Shown here: positions 50,492 to 64,000 of the stretch, in pieces
Layout: the number at the start of each line of letters is the position of its first letter
Numbering within the stretch: position 1 is the stretch's first letter
NCBI RefSeq assembly: GCF_013373865.1
Contig: NC_050470.1
Span: 29,619,585 to 29,683,584 of the forward strand
DNA: 64,000 nt
Direction of reading: 5' to 3'
Origin: Monomorium pharaonis
Lineage: Eukaryota > Arthropoda > Insecta > Hymenoptera > Formicidae
Translations under genes and position numbers: made by a program
The notes under the pieces: generated by a model
Database searches by the model: none
Told to the model about the DNA's origin: nothing
Seen by the model: only the letters and a program-made list of their open reading frames with translations

Positions 50492-53400
50492 AAATATATG
50501 GCTAACGGTAAATAAAAGAAAAACAATGGTGATCCTGAATGGAAAAAAAATAAATTCAATTCTCGAATAGTACTTACTCACAGAAAGCATTAATTAACAT
50601 TTCTTTAATTGCTTCTTAATATTCTTAATATTAAGAAGTACACAGTGTATCCTGTATCTGTTAAGTAAAATCAATCATAAAGAGCTATAAATTATTTATG
50701 ACGCGCGAAGTAAAAATGCTTAGTTGAGAGAAAAAAATTATCGTGTTATTTTGAACAACTCGTGATAATTTAAGTGTGGAACAACACACCTGACAATTGC
50801 TTTAATTCCTGTGGCTCTTCAGCTTAATGAGCACGGAGAAGGAAGGAGGAACCGTTGCTCATTATCATTCATAATCCTGTTCGTCAAAGAGAGGTCATCG
50901 GTTGCTTCTCATCATAATGATGATGAAGATGAGGAGAAAACACGCGTCTGCCATTTGTGATTTCCTTATTTTCTCTTCCATCGTTAAAAAAAAATTATGC
51001 GTACTCACGAGAAAGTGAGCGAAATTGTAAATACAAAAAAAACTATTACTTAAAGTGGCTTATAATTTTACGTTTTGATAAAGTACAAGCTTTTTTTTAT
51101 AGTCTACTGACAAATTCATATGGAAAAAAGTAGAAGAAGAGAGCAAAACTTTTCATATCGCTAATTTCCTTTTATTTACTTTTTATTATAAGGAAGCATA
51201 ATAAATTATTTTTTGCAAGACATTATTATTTCATCGTGCGAATAAAATATACATCGATCATGTTCTAGCCAACCGTGTTCTTTTCCTCGCTCTCGAAAAA
51301 AAGAGATTACCCGTGTATATCAAGTTCACGGACAAAAATACTAGTGTGCGTGATGTGGGGCGAGAGAGGCATAGAGCTATCTTGCATCGATCCGATTGAG
51401 GTAGGTCGAGTTCTCAAGGGAACCACGACTCTTATCCCAGTTCAGGGATAAATTCAAGGACAGTCTGATCGTCTACGAGTCCATATTGACAGGAGTCACG
51501 TGTGTTATTAAATTACAAAAAATGCGTCTTCTAAGATACATATTAATAATAATGCCTCGATAAACGATTAAATATAGTTCAATATATATGAATTATTCAA
51601 TCTTTCATCGCAACGTATTTATAAAAAATCAATATTTTTCTTCCTATTTGCATAGATACATTTTAAAATAAATTTTAATCAAAATATTTAATATTTATAT
51701 ATACTTAATTAAAATTCAAAACCTCGCTTATCTCAGATATCATTCGCAACAAAAAAATATTAAAAGACAAAAAACATATAAACCATTAAATTAATATTTT
51801 ACGTTCGCGCATACATTCTTTTTTTGTCTTTTTCTTTTGCAATTTCTCTTTCTGTCTTTCAGTCTCGCGAATAACAGCACGTTAAATTGCGCGAGTTGTG
51901 CAACACAGGAAGACGAACGTTTAAGCTAATGACCTTTAATGCAAACCATTGTGAGCAGAGAGTATGCAATGAGGGTTAACACACAAAATGCACTCAAAAA
52001 ACAAAAAAGAAAAAAAAACGAATTATAAAAAAAAGTTAAAAATATAAGCAGAGAAAGAATAAGCACACAACTCTTGACAAATATCTTTCAAATTTACCAC
52101 CTTTTATAAAAACCTTTTTCCAAATTTCTGATCAACAATTCTCTATCAATAGTTCTTTAATTACTGTTGTATTATTGCAATACATTATATGTTGTATTTT
52201 TGCGAAAATAGCTAAGGTCTAAAGTGATTTCATCTTGACTTTCAAACGTAAAACGTTCTGAACTCGGTAATGGTGAAACCTTCGAAATCCAATCCAAGTT
52301 TGAACAGAGGCAGATGGGGACGTATGAACATTTCTCGTAATATTGATTTTTCGTGAGAACAAAATTATGGCAAATATATCCCCACTGTTTGAAATGCGAA
52401 CGACCAAATTTTCGTTCGTTATTTTACACCGGCATTAAATTTAATCAGAACCAGTAGCGAGAAGCAGAAAGATTACGTTAGTTGAAAATAACTGCTTTAA
52501 AATAGCGTGATTGTTCTTGCGCTGGCTTGACTATAAATAGTTAATGCGTCTCACGTTATTGCAAATGTGGCAAAAAACTTGCAAAAAATTGCTAATAGCA
52601 ATGATTTAACAATCAGCAGTTAACGTTTAGGAAATTACGTCAAACTAAACTAAAAAGTTTAGTGTAAAAACAACTAGCAATTAGTATTATATAATGGTAA
52701 TACAGATAAAGAATTATTTTTGCGAAAAGTATTTTGATAAGATATATACATCATTAACATTCCATAGATCAACATGATAAATTTATTTTGCGTCTACTAT
52801 TCTTTAAATTTGTAGTAATTTTGCTACTAAAAATTTATCAATGCACAAAAACGAAGATACATTTACCAAAACATTTACTTCAAAAAATAGTAAAAAAAAA
52901 AACAAGATTACGATAACAAAAAAATTTTATTTTATTATTTATTTTTTGTTAAAAAATATATATATAGAACTCGTAAAATTATAAAAAAATAACAATTCAC
53001 TGCTGTATTGTTAATTCCCTATTAAATCAATCTGATTAGAAACGTCGCCAATAATTGATGTTGTTCCATTAAAAATCAATGTCCATTGAACCGACGAGCA
53101 AAATCAACGTATAAGACAGATCCTGCAAAACACGAAAGGATGCTCGTGGAAGAACCTGCTTTTCATCTCTTCTAGAGACTGAATTACGAGGAAAGCTTTT
53201 CGACGTCGTTCTTGCGAACGGTCCTTTTAATTAATCTCTGCCCCCTCGAACACGAGTATCATTCAGAACTCTAGCGCCACTTAGTATAGACCAACGAGGG
53301 TTCCGCGCAATCCTCGAGAAAATTACGCGGTCCATCCTTTGCGAGGTAGATTACTCTCATCTACATCGTACGATTTTGTGTAGTTTTCTTTCGCGTCCTT

Positions 53401-53540
53401 TCATTTACAAATTCACAAATTATATTATTCGAGGTAGAAACATAAATTGATAAAAATTGTGTAGACAATACATATTAAAAACTTCTTAATGAAGCGCATC
53501 AACCGTCGATTAATTCAACTAAATTATTTAAAAAATTAAG

Positions 53541-53544
<4 letters not shown>

Positions 53545-53584
<40 letters not shown>
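53545..53584. repeat. (TA)n microsatellite, 40 bp
   Basis: Twenty uninterrupted TA dinucleotides, preceded by TATG. Prone to cruciform formation and length change. Confidence 0.95.
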
Positions 53585-53588
<4 letters not shown>

Positions 53589-55585
53589 CAAAATTCAGGT
53601 AGTTATTTTGATGTATTTCTACATTAAGCAGCTCCATCTAGGAAAAATAGAATTGTAACTTGAAAGAGTATAAATAGATTACATCTCGCACAACGTGGCC
53701 TTGTCAGGAAAAGCATAGTCCGCGAATATTTGCTAACGGAACGATCTCTTATCAGAGTTAAGCTAGGCTCAGATAATGAGAACGCTGCGATGCATTCAAC
53801 GGCGAAATATAACGCTCGGCATACAAGCGTCAGTTTCGGTGACGCACTTTACTCTCAAATCTTATTTCAAAGAAGAGAGACCGTACTGCCTCGCTTTACA
53901 GTATCCGTAATGCAATATTTTCTTTAAAATAAAAGAAAAAAACCTTATAATGTGCACATTTACTTTATTAATTCTTAGTGTTAATTTTGAAGTATTGTGC
54001 AGATTATTTATATATCGTTCATATCTTACAGAATTTTAATTATGCAAGAACAGAAGGTAAAAGAGGCGGAGTATTGTACGCTTGACATTTTGCCGGCTCG
54101 GTGTTTTCTGCAAGCCGCGGCGCCGCGCTGACATTCGATGCATTTATCTTCGTCACAGCGGCCAAGAAACAATATTTACCGAGTCGCGAGATAAAGAGCC
54201 GCGGTTCGTGCGACGGATTGCAATAATAAACTATCGCGCCGATGTAACGCTTAGCGTATCGAGTATTCGACGAAATGATAATATTCGGGTCGTTCAACTT
54301 GACGTTCATCTTGGAGGGAGAAATTCCTGAAGCTGCGAGAGTTTTACGTAAAAATAAACAACGTGCGCGCGTGTTTCCGCAGCGTTTTACGTAAAAAAGC
54401 AGGGCCGTTTTAATAATCTGAGGAAAATCAGAGCGGATAATAGGTGCGGATTTACGACCTGAAACTACCTTGTCGATTTATTAAAGGTCAAGCCTTTCCG
54501 AGGGGAGGAGAGGGGAGGAGGGGGTAAAAAAATAACACGTTGCGAAACAAAATGCCGGGCGCCATAAACGTCGCCGTGTTAGCTGCAGACTTTGGAATTA
54601 TACGCGAGACATCGTGTTATTACCTTACGAACGTTGACCGCTTTTATTACGTACGGAGGTGGATGAAAGCGCGCAACGGGACGGGGTGTATAAACGAGCG
54701 GCAGCTCCCCGAGTCGCGAACCACTCCTAGTTTCAGCGTCTATATAAGCCACGTGTCGAGTTACTGTTACTGCATCGTGGCACGCCACTTTCCCATTTCC
54801 ACTGCTCCTCCTGTCCGATTTATCGTCGGACACACAGCCGCGAGGTCGTTCACACACGTAAATATTCGCAGCCGACTGTCGCGATTTGCACGCGTGGTTG
54901 GACGCGCCTCCGTCGCTCGGCCCGCCTAATGTCAAAGGGATCCCTACATGTATTTTCGCGAATTTCACTACTCTCGTAACGTAGACGTGTATTGTCATTA
55001 CCGACCGAAGCGAAACGGCAAGAATCGCGAGATGGTTTTCGTCGGGGGACGATAGACGATGGGAGAGAACGTTCGGAAAATCCTTTTCTTTTTTCTCCCC
55101 TCGCCTCAACGGCGTCTTAACGGAGGGTCTTAACGGAGAAGTTATCGCCATGACTTCCAATTCACGGCGGCAATCCCCGGGTCTTAAGCGACTACGGGAA
55201 ACGCCGACGTGCCCCGGCTGCGCATCGCGCAAAAGGCAAAGCTTGCATTTTGCAATTCGCATCGCATCGCGCAACGCAGAAAGGGGTAACCCACCCTCGA
55301 GAAGGTTACGCGAGATGAAGGGAGGAGAGGAGAGGGGGGGGAGGGGAGAGAACGGGGCGATTGTCGCGGGGACGCGGTTGCCATGGGAGGCCTCGGAGGG
55401 TGCTTCGAGAGGCTTCCAGCGATTTACAATATGGTTGTGCCCTGGTTCCTCCGATCTCTCCTCTCCTCCCATTCCCCTCTGTACACCCTCCTCTGCCGCT
55501 GCATGGCAATACGTGGCACACACAAGGCGGCCGTTCTCGCGCGCGCAAGATCGATCTCCCTCGAGTTACCTAACGGCTCTCGTTA

Positions 55586-55604
55586 GGCCGGCCGGCCGGC
55601 CGGC
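55586..55604. repeat. (GGCC)n palindromic tetranucleotide tract
   Basis: About 4.75 tandem copies of GGCC (19 bp), a strongly self-complementary GC tract inside the GC-rich 54.1-55.8 kb segment. Confidence 0.9.
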
Positions 55605-57285
55605 AGGCGATGCTGGGAGAACCGGTATTATTGAAAAACTGGAACCAGCAACCGCCGCCGCCGGTTCGTCGGTGGAACACGCTCGAGAACGGCCACCGGA
55701 GAACCTTATTGCGCAACACTCGCCGGTAAAAGAACACGGTGTAAAAATATCACGCCGCCCGGCGTTCATTTATTCATTTTTCTAACGCCGTGACGTAAAG
55801 CGCGAAGGAATGCGCAGCGCGTTAAAGTCTTTGTCAGAATGATAATTGCCTCGAGATTAAGCACACGAGTAACATTATTCCTCAGTAATAACGTGTGACA
55901 TGTCACTTGTAAGAAAATTTTTCCCACACAACTGGCAGACAGTTTGCTGCCATGTTGTAAACGCCATGTCGAACCGAATAAAGAGCATTGTTCCGATAAC
56001 AAAAAATCGCGTCTAATAAAATAGTTAGGATCAATCTTACGAATGCGCCGCAACAAATAAATCTGATACATAAAAAAAATCACGGAAGAAATAGTTCCTG
56101 TTATTTCTGTTATGTCCGATAATAACGGCAACAGTAATAGTACAGTAAACGTAACGACATGGTCGTGGAATTCGTGCCAGGAACGCACATTGCGGAGCGC
56201 TAATTATCCACGTCGTTAACTACTTTAACTGTCAGGATCGTGCACTGGCAGGTTTCCTAACGAAACTACGGCCCGGGTGACTTTATCGAGACAAGTCATT
56301 TGGAGCCCTGCAGCAGCGCGTAGTTCAGAGGGGAGAGCCGACTCTGGCTGCTTTACCAGTTATCCTTTCTTTTTTAGTTCCCGCAAACAAGCGCCAAAAT
56401 GGCAGGCAATTTGGAGGTCGAGGCCAGGTCCTAGGTCAAATTTTGTTAGGCATTACGGAACGGGGAATTGAAATGTGCATCACTTATACAACCATTTCCC
56501 TCAAGAAGACTACTTTCTGTTACATTAATAAAGTGAAGGCAAGAACAGTATTTCATCGATGCGAAATATTAAAAACTATCATTTTTTGGTATTAATATAT
56601 CAAGATTTCGAGCCATAAATTGAAATGATTATCTGTTTTATTCAATGCAAATTGTAGAATTCTTTATAAAATTTATTTATACATATAATTTATTAAACTC
56701 ATTGAGTTCGTTTCATGATGCGAAAGCTTTATCTGCATATTTATGATACTTCAATATTAACTGAAATAATGCATGTTTCACAATCTGAAATTTAAATGTA
56801 AAATTAGATATATCAAGTCGGGATTCTATATCTCACGAAAACTGTTTTCATAAACTTCAATAAGCTAAATTCAACAAAACTACACAATGCATACATTGCA
56901 TTTTGTGGAGGCAGTGCGCTCTACATTAATTCCGAAATAACAATTCATTCCTCTTTCGATCTCATAATATTTCTGCAATCGAAACGGATAAGAGAAACAG
57001 CCAGTTAAACAAGATTAGCGCTAAATAAACGTTAGTGCAAACAGATCGCGTTGATAATCCGGATTAACTTCTGGCACAATCCTATGTTAATAATATTATT
57101 TACCTTTTTCGGATTACTACAAGTGGTACAGGTGGATAGGTCGTTAACCAGGGTTGACATTAATTGACGTTGGAGCGAGAGGACTTTGCACGGCAAGTAG
57201 CAGGTCAAGGGAAAAGCGTAAGAGAGTAAAAGTATTCTTTAACGGCGGCGCATATATAGACGAACGGACAGATGGACATACATAT

Positions 57286-57331
57286 GTGCGTGGTGCGTGC
57301 GTGCGTGCGTGTGTGCGTGCGTGTGTGCGTC
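57286..57331. repeat. (GTGC)n/(GT)n microsatellite
   Basis: Mixed GTGC and GT repeat of about 46 bp with alternating purines and pyrimidines. It gives Thr-His-Ala-Arg repeats in the minus frame 57144-57344, which is therefore uninformative. Confidence 0.88.
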
Positions 57332-57971
57332 TGTATGCGCACAAAGAGCCACATGCACACTGCTCGCACTGCTCGAGTATTGATTTCCCTGCGTATTTGG
57401 GGTAGGACGACAGTGTTACAGGACAGGATGCGAAAGGATTCGTCAGGGACGTAGCTTATGCCTGATTACGAATTACGCGCATGGAAAGGACAGTCTCCCT
57501 ATGATAAGCTGAGATTAATAATTTAACAAGTTCCTACGCCGAGATTAAACCTGATCGCTAATATTACTTTAATTGTTCATCTATATTTTAAATTCTATTA
57601 AAAACCTGATCGGTAATGCTTTAATTCATCGTCTATTTTTTTATACTACGTTAAAAACACATACATATTAATAATGCGTGTAGGTAGAGAAGGCATGCAA
57701 TTAAATTTGTATTTTTAATTAATATGGTAAATTATTACGTTCCATCGTTGCCTCATTATAATAATAATTTACTTGTCTCTCTTTCTTTCTTCGAAGCAAA
57801 TAAAAAGTAATTCCTGCTCCGATCCTATGTGTTACGTGACACGTTTAGAATGTCATAATCGTCAACGATTCATCACTTCCCGAACAGTCGGTCCGTTTCG
57901 CTTACAAAGCAACATAATTCAAACGTCACGAAATTTCCGACGTGTCGAAAAGTTTACAATTACTTACTCAC

Positions 57972-58068
57972 CTTAATATGATAGGAGTTAAGCTTGGTGC
58001 GGGGCAGACTGTTGAATGCGCTGAAATCCAGACGTCGTGAGAAGATACCATTGGCGCCGCAGCTTTGT
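57972..58068 (-). CDS. Candidate internal coding exon, unidentified gene
   Basis: A 97-nt minus-strand segment bounded by very good splice sites: acceptor CATCTGTTTGCAG|ACAAAG, preceded by TTAAAATGTTTT, and donor ATTAAG|GTGAGTAAG. Two of the three frames contain or risk stops; the frame with one leading base is open and reads QSCGANGIFSRR in the first part and LPRTKLNSYHIK at the end (32 codons, phase 0 at the donor). I do not recognise the family. The preceding exon (ending with two bases of a codon) should lie at higher coordinates and the next at lower coordinates; neither was identified in this window. It is the best-bounded exon candidate outside the transporter. Confidence 0.45.
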
Positions 58069-61000
58069 CTGCAAACAGATGAAAACATTTTAATTTTAGA
58101 TGACGCTTAACACACACGACAATAAAAAGTAGGATGCGCTATATGCCGCACGCATTCCGATATATTTATACCTATTTACTGTATAAATTCTAGTAACAGA
58201 GAACGTAGTCATCGATCGAGTGACATGGCCATCAAAGTCATAAACGAATCCTTTAAAGGGCTACTAACGGAAAAATCCATGTCCCAGTGAATTTTTCGCG
58301 ATTCATAATAACCTCGGACCCTTAGCCTCTCGCTTGACAATTCTCCCTTCAAGGACGCCAGTCGCACGACCCTCGTCGTGCCGAGTCTCATGCTTCCTTT
58401 ATGCATGTGCGACGATGAAAGCGAACACGAAATATCTCTAAGCGCGTACGTATGCGCCCGTGTGCGTATGTACGTCGCCGTTTTTCACCCAGCCCTATAT
58501 CAATCGTTACAGAAGAGGCCAGAAGTTTCCCAAGCGGAGGGGCACAATTTATCCTCGGTGAAAACGCGCGCTATAAGACCGATTATGCCACGGGATATAT
58601 AGTCTTTGTCAAATATTGATGCGGTTGAAAAAGAAATCCAAACGCTTTCGAAATTGTTCGCCGATGATTCATAGACGAACGAAAACATCCTTGCGAGAAG
58701 TTGGAGTTAATATAAACGCAAAATTAATATTGATTAGGCGCAGAATTGTACGAATTGTGTAATCGCGAAAACAATAATGAAGCGTTTCGCAACAGTGCCG
58801 ATTGAATTATGGCTAACGGATCAAGATTAATGCTCAATTACACGGAAGGATCAATCATTTTCAACAACTGTACATTTCTAGCACCTTACGAGAGTAGGCG
58901 CACCACACCGCGGCGGCTTCTTCGTTGCGTAACATTCAACATAACACGAATCAATGGTTCGACTTAGATCGTAGGAGAGATTCCGCTACGCGGAGAGGAA
59001 CGGCAAATTAAAACGATAAAATAGAACGACAACAGGCGCCAGCAAGGTGGCCTCTCCAGGATACTCGGCGCGAGCGGGAATTACAACGACGACCATAATG
59101 GTCGACGGATCGAGCGCTGTGCAACATTGTTGCGTCACCAGGAAGACGAGCGAGCGAGCGGACGATAGGCGTCAACACGGTGGCGAACAACGAAGTGGGG
59201 ATCAGCTATGACCTTGGCCTCCACTCTAGCGAGACCGTCCCTCTATCGCCGCCTGCTTGTATTGGTTGTTTGGCAATGTTAGCCGAGGGTCACGAAAATA
59301 TTGCGCACCGTTGCGGGAACGCGCGGGAAGGGGAAACGCGCTCATTTGCATTATGCAATGTGCGCCATTCGACTTGTAAAGCCTTATCAGGAAGCTGCAC
59401 GCCGCTACTTATCGCGATTGCTTTAATCACGCCAATTTCCAATGTGGAATCTGGAACAATCCTCGCAACGATGAGTTCGGTGCAACAACGTGACAAACAA
59501 CTGCACTGCGCACCCAGCGTTTCCGACAAACGTTGCTCGTCTCTCAAGTTTGATCTGTTGATCTGTCTCTCTCTCTCTTTCTCTATCTCTGCTGGTTTCA
59601 AATGAAAACCGCTGTGGTAAGGCTATGGCCTTGAGTCATATCAACGTGGGTATAGATTTAAAAACAAACTTTATAGACGTATAGAGTTTCTCCGCGCGAA
59701 CTATGTATGTATCAAGGATAAATTTAGATCTGATTGAATTATACAACGAAAGTATAGTTTTATACGCGCGACGAGGGCCGAATAGGGATTATATCATTTT
59801 AAAATGTGATTGCGATCTGGAAGGCATATGTTACGGAAATAATAAATAAGTTCGTTCTTCGTCGCTCACGTAACCGTTGGCGCCAGACGTTGTAATTCCA
59901 CCGTCACAACAAAGCAGCAAAATAGTGTGTGAACCTAAGTGTAGTCTATTTTTGCATATTACGCGCGATATAAACGTATTTATATTACGCGTGTGGTGGC
60001 CCCCGAGTATTATTTTTCGAGTATCGTTATTGCGTTTCGATCGACGAGCTCTTTTTCTTTTTTTCTTTTCGAGCACACGGTATTTGAGCCCCTCGTTAGA
60101 GATCCGACGATAGAAATTTACATCGCTGTCAGTCGCGCGATGACGATGACTAACGCGCGGCCGTTATGTAACGTGTTGTTATGAAAACTTAGTTGCGACA
60201 GGCGAGTAGCTTCGCGCGCGGGCGCACGGAACGTTTCGCACGAAGTAAATAGCGCTGTTTACACCGCATTACCGAGATTAGTCGACAATGTAGAGGAGAG
60301 CCGATAAAACGCGCCGCGTCGCGGCGCCGCTCCTTTTTTGCGCCGCGCTTGGCAACTCGCAATACGTTGAAAATACACGTGAGTTGGTCGCGCGAGCGAG
60401 GAGCCGCGCGGAAATTATTATCAACGCGTCACGTCGCTCTCGGCGTATATCGCGCGAGCCTTTGTCTGAGGTCGAGCCGGGCAAAAAGGAGCCTGTAAAA
60501 AATTTTATCGGAAGCGCCGCGATGAATTCTCCGTTTTTACGTTTCCACAAAACATAAATTTCCATCTCTGCATTTTAATCGTGGATCACGCATTCTTGTA
60601 CAAAGTAATCCTTGAAGAGACTAACCGGCAAACTTTCGTTTTCGGCGAGGCATTCCTCGAGCGTGGGGGCCGGCAAAAAACAAAACTGAAAAACCGAGGA
60701 GAGCGGAGAGCGAAGGAGAGACGCGGCGCGTCGCCGCGCCGGAGAAGGCTCCGAAAATAAAAATAAGAACGCGACGCGGAGTACACGTGAAAGCCATTAA
60801 GTCGGACATAACGGAGGCAGCAGGGGGAGGAGAAGGGAGAAATAGTAGCCCACAGTCCGATTTAGTGCGCACTAACCGGCTTCCCGTAGTTAACGTACTC
60901 CGCGCGCTATCTGGGAAGTGTGTTACGCTGATATAAGAGTTATTATCTAACCTTGACGCGCTCGCGAAATCCCATGCGGGCCCCCGAATTTTGCGAGCAC

Positions 61001-61281
61001 GTGTCGCGGATACGCACCGAAATCTACAGTCGTTATCGAAGACGATGACGCACAGCGTTCCCCTACCCCCTGTCCATTATTTTTAGTCACAAACCCACAA
61101 TCGTATTATATATGTATGTGTATACATATACTTTTTTCAGGCGATATAGACACGTAACGTGAGGCACGATTAATCGTGCGTTTGAGTAACGCCATTAGCC
61201 GTGAAACGTTACGTCCGAACCCCACTCAATTAACCGCGTGGCGCCGCAAACTGTTTACGCTCGCGAATCAGTTTTTGCAAC

Positions 61282-61312
<31 letters not shown>

Positions 61313-64000
61313 CTGGCAAACGAGCGTATCAAATGTTGTTGCACAGTATCAGTGTTTTGCATTCGCGTCGGGATTAATCGCAAGATAACTTCTGAGAAGA
61401 ACGTTAAGTAAACATTATCAACCCTTCGCACCTACCCTATTTTCCGCTGCTCAATCAGATAAAGGTACATTACGTCTTTCTAAGAATTTTTGGACTCTAA
61501 AGAATCTGAAAAAAATTGTGATATACTCTTTGAATATTTACCTAGCTTAATCTACACGTCAAATGTCTAGATAGATACTGCGACGATATACAAGCTCGTA
61601 TCCGTTTGACAACAAGGTAATAAATATTGCTAATTTACATGTATCTCTCTCGTTAGGGTCATTAATACGAGAGAACAATATTGAGCAATTCACACCTGAT
61701 CCTATCCCCGCACGCTGCGATAGAAAAAAATTCAACGTGTCTAAAGCCGCGGTTAAGAGAGAAAACATCTGGTCCAGAGCGCAGCAGCTCGTCACGCGAC
61801 GTCGCTGAATTAATAATTGGCATCATAAAACGCGCGATTTATACGCTGCGGCGCTCAGCCAACGTGGGGCCTGATCTAACATTGTTGCGCAAACAGTAGG
61901 CGTCGTATACGGTGCGAATAAGTTTTCGTAACCGAACACCGACCCGATACACACAACAGTGTATCGAGAGTCCAGGTCGGTCGTTACAGCAGCGACGGAT
62001 TACGTTTCTAGGAAGTGCTCTACCACGCACTTGACACCTTCCCCTTCGCTCGCCACCGCACTGTCGCGGCGCAAAGAAAAGTATCGTCTCCCGCAACCTG
62101 CCTTCTCCTATCCGCCTCTTCCTGCGCTGCCGCGTCGACGAGCCGCGTCTGCTATTTACTACGTCGGCGACTACCAAGTGGCAGAGTCGATTAGTCAGCG
62201 TTTCCACGAATCGCACCGTCCGTTCGCGGTAATATCACGTTGCGCCGATCAGAGGCAAGTGTGCTTCCTCCCGCTTTGCTGAAAATAGCAGCGAGCGAGC
62301 GCGCGCGCACTTGCCACCGAACAGACGTATCTTTGACTCCTCTGTTTTCCTCGCGGTTATTGATGAACGGCCAACCGATCGGACGACCGCACCACCAGAA
62401 ATCGTAAGAGCGGAATCCTGTTGCATCGACGAAGACGCGGAGCAAGTGTGGCGACGACGTGTTTTCATCGAAAATACGCGCTTCAACGCACAGTGCCACG
62501 ATTATGCAAACCTGTCACGTTTATCGCTAATCGCTCGACACAGAAGCCTGACCTATCCCAATGCATCGGCCGATATCGTTTCTTTGATTCGTTATCGCGA
62601 ATTAAGGAGCCCGATACGCAAGTCGCGTCGATAATCTATCAGGGTACGAAGGAATTGCCACCCTTCGTCGTACGGCGATCAGAAGTCGCCAATTTTTATT
62701 TTTATTTTCTCTTCTCACCGAGAGTCGACGCCGCTGTCAGAACATTGATGACATCACCGGGAACGTATATAGCGATAAATGCATCGAGGAAAACATTGCC
62801 AGTTGCAACGGAATATTGTGGAAGATTATTTCAGGCGACTTACGTCAGCACACTTTATCGAATGCCTGACCTAGGTCGTGATACCTACTCTATGAGGAGA
62901 GAAATTTTTAGCTCGTGCACCGCATGGATGGCAACCGAATCTGTTTTGAAGAGAGATTCAAGCCCGAAATAAAACAAAATTCAAACGATAAAAAAGAAAA
63001 TCTAAAGCACTCTAATGTACTCCTGTATTTTTTATGTTATATAAAATGTAAACTTGTGGCATTTTTTAATAAACCTTATTAACCTTATTAAATCATGTAA
63101 TGTAAAAAAAGTGTTGATATTATTGGCAAAGCTTTATTAATTTTTACTCTGATAGAAAACAATAATATTAGTATTAACTACATACTTATAATAATGTCTA
63201 TGAAGAAAACTGTACTATAAATTATATAGCATATGGTTACTATTATTATTACTAATGTTATAGCAATAATTACTAATATTATAACAATAAAAATGATATA
63301 CTCAGATATAACTATTTTCTATGCAATTAAAGTCACAAGTACAACACATATCTTTGTCAGTTTTCAGATTTATTTTTTGATAAATCATCTTTTTTCAGGA
63401 ACATGCTAATACATCTTTTGACATCTCGACAAAAGTATGAACTGTATGCGAGTTCAGGGACACGTGAAATTTACGATCGAGAAACGGTCATGTAGAGATG
63501 CGCGGCTTGAGTCATCGAAAAATTTAGCGTATTGAAACCCGATAGCAGATTTTTATAGAAACAAGAAACTTCGATTCTAGATCAAATCATCCAGACTTAT
63601 ATGAATATATTATCTGTTTTTATGCGTTTATCTCCGTCGCGTCGTGATAAAGTCGTTTCGATCCTATCACGTAACGAACTTGCAAAATCCCCCCAAATGC
63701 AGTTGCATCCAAATTGCAAATTTTTCACAAACTTCGAAATACGCGAGAAACAACATCGCAAAGTTAAATTGTTATCGTAGCTCGTCTCCTTTTAATCAAA
63801 TCTGTGTACTTGTGTTATTTATATCCATAATCAATCTGCTTATGTGTGTGAAATCTAGAACGTACATAATTCGCTGACTTGTATATGTGTCGTAACTAAA
63901 AATATTCTCGGATCTATATTCATAATATAGTAACAGATACGACCGCTTGATATTGGATTTTATTTTTATCTCGCGCAGCTATATAAAAAAAAAAAAAAGA
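58069..64000. other. Noncoding region at the right end
   Basis: No gene recognised. 58.9-62.7 kb is GC- and CpG-rich, with overlapping frames on both strands (for example 62421-62972 plus, 183 codons, lacking an ATG until late). 63.0-64.0 kb is AT-rich and ends in an A run. A GA microsatellite lies at 61282-61312. Donor-like minus-strand sites occur near 61541 (CTAG|GTAAAT) and 62830 (GAC|GTAAGTCG), without convincing coding partners. This region would be expected to hold upstream exons or the promoter of any gene that includes 57972-58068. Confidence 0.5.
61282..61312. repeat. (GA)n microsatellite
   Basis: About 30 bp GA run with one GAAAGA interruption. Confidence 0.93.

Larger units (their letters stand above)
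47576..57971. other. Noncoding mosaic without recognised genes
   Basis: 47.8-50.5 kb is CpG-rich and includes a GC alternation (48925-48948) and an 11-base C run (50481-50491). 50.5-53.1 kb is AT-rich and almost free of open frames. A TA microsatellite lies at 53545-53584. 54.1-55.8 kb is GC-rich, with long frames open on both strands. 56.5-57.1 kb is AT-rich. A GTGC/GT tract lies at 57286-57331. A plus-strand site near 48694-48756 combines an Inr-like TTCAGTT with a donor GGCAG|GTGAGC. Confidence 0.55.

Noticed and set aside
62421..62972. 183-codon plus-strand gene
   Set aside because: It begins at TTG with no ATG until two-thirds through, overlaps another open plus frame, and has no recognised domain.

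Overview
This window reads as insect nuclear DNA, most likely from an ant or another hymenopteran. The evidence is intron-split coding sequence with short introns, CpG-rich and AT-rich stretches alternating, abundant GA, GC and TA microsatellites, and no bacterial gene packing. The species cannot be named from the sequence alone.

Layout. Bases 1-6881 are a satellite array: exactly 45 tandem units of 153 bp, open at the left window edge. It is highly homogeneous and has nested higher-order structure, including two consecutive copies of a 12-unit, 1834-bp block. Each unit carries strong dyad symmetries. After a 1.7-kb spacer comes the one securely identified gene, on the minus strand (8540-12076). 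It is a six-exon sugar transporter of the major facilitator superfamily, of the facilitated trehalose transporter (Tret1-like) type. All splice sites and phases fit and give a complete 472-residue open frame.

Bases 12077-64000 (52 kb) hold no gene that I recognise by family. It is a mosaic of GC-rich and AT-rich noncoding DNA with microsatellites. I found four places where minus-strand exon-like segments have consensus splice sites and open frames: 17126-17618, 26868-27362, 47215-47575 and 57972-58068. The best is a three-exon, 69-codon model at 26868-27362, which starts in an AAGATGGCGG context. None resembles a family I can name with confidence, so they are low-confidence candidates (small genes, pieces of a long gene, or long noncoding RNA exons). 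Most other open frames in the window are uninformative, because GC-rich and GA-repeat DNA opens several frames at once.

The genes do not form a pathway. The main biological interest is the satellite (its higher-order structure, palindromes, and closeness to an intact transporter gene) and the unassigned exon candidates.
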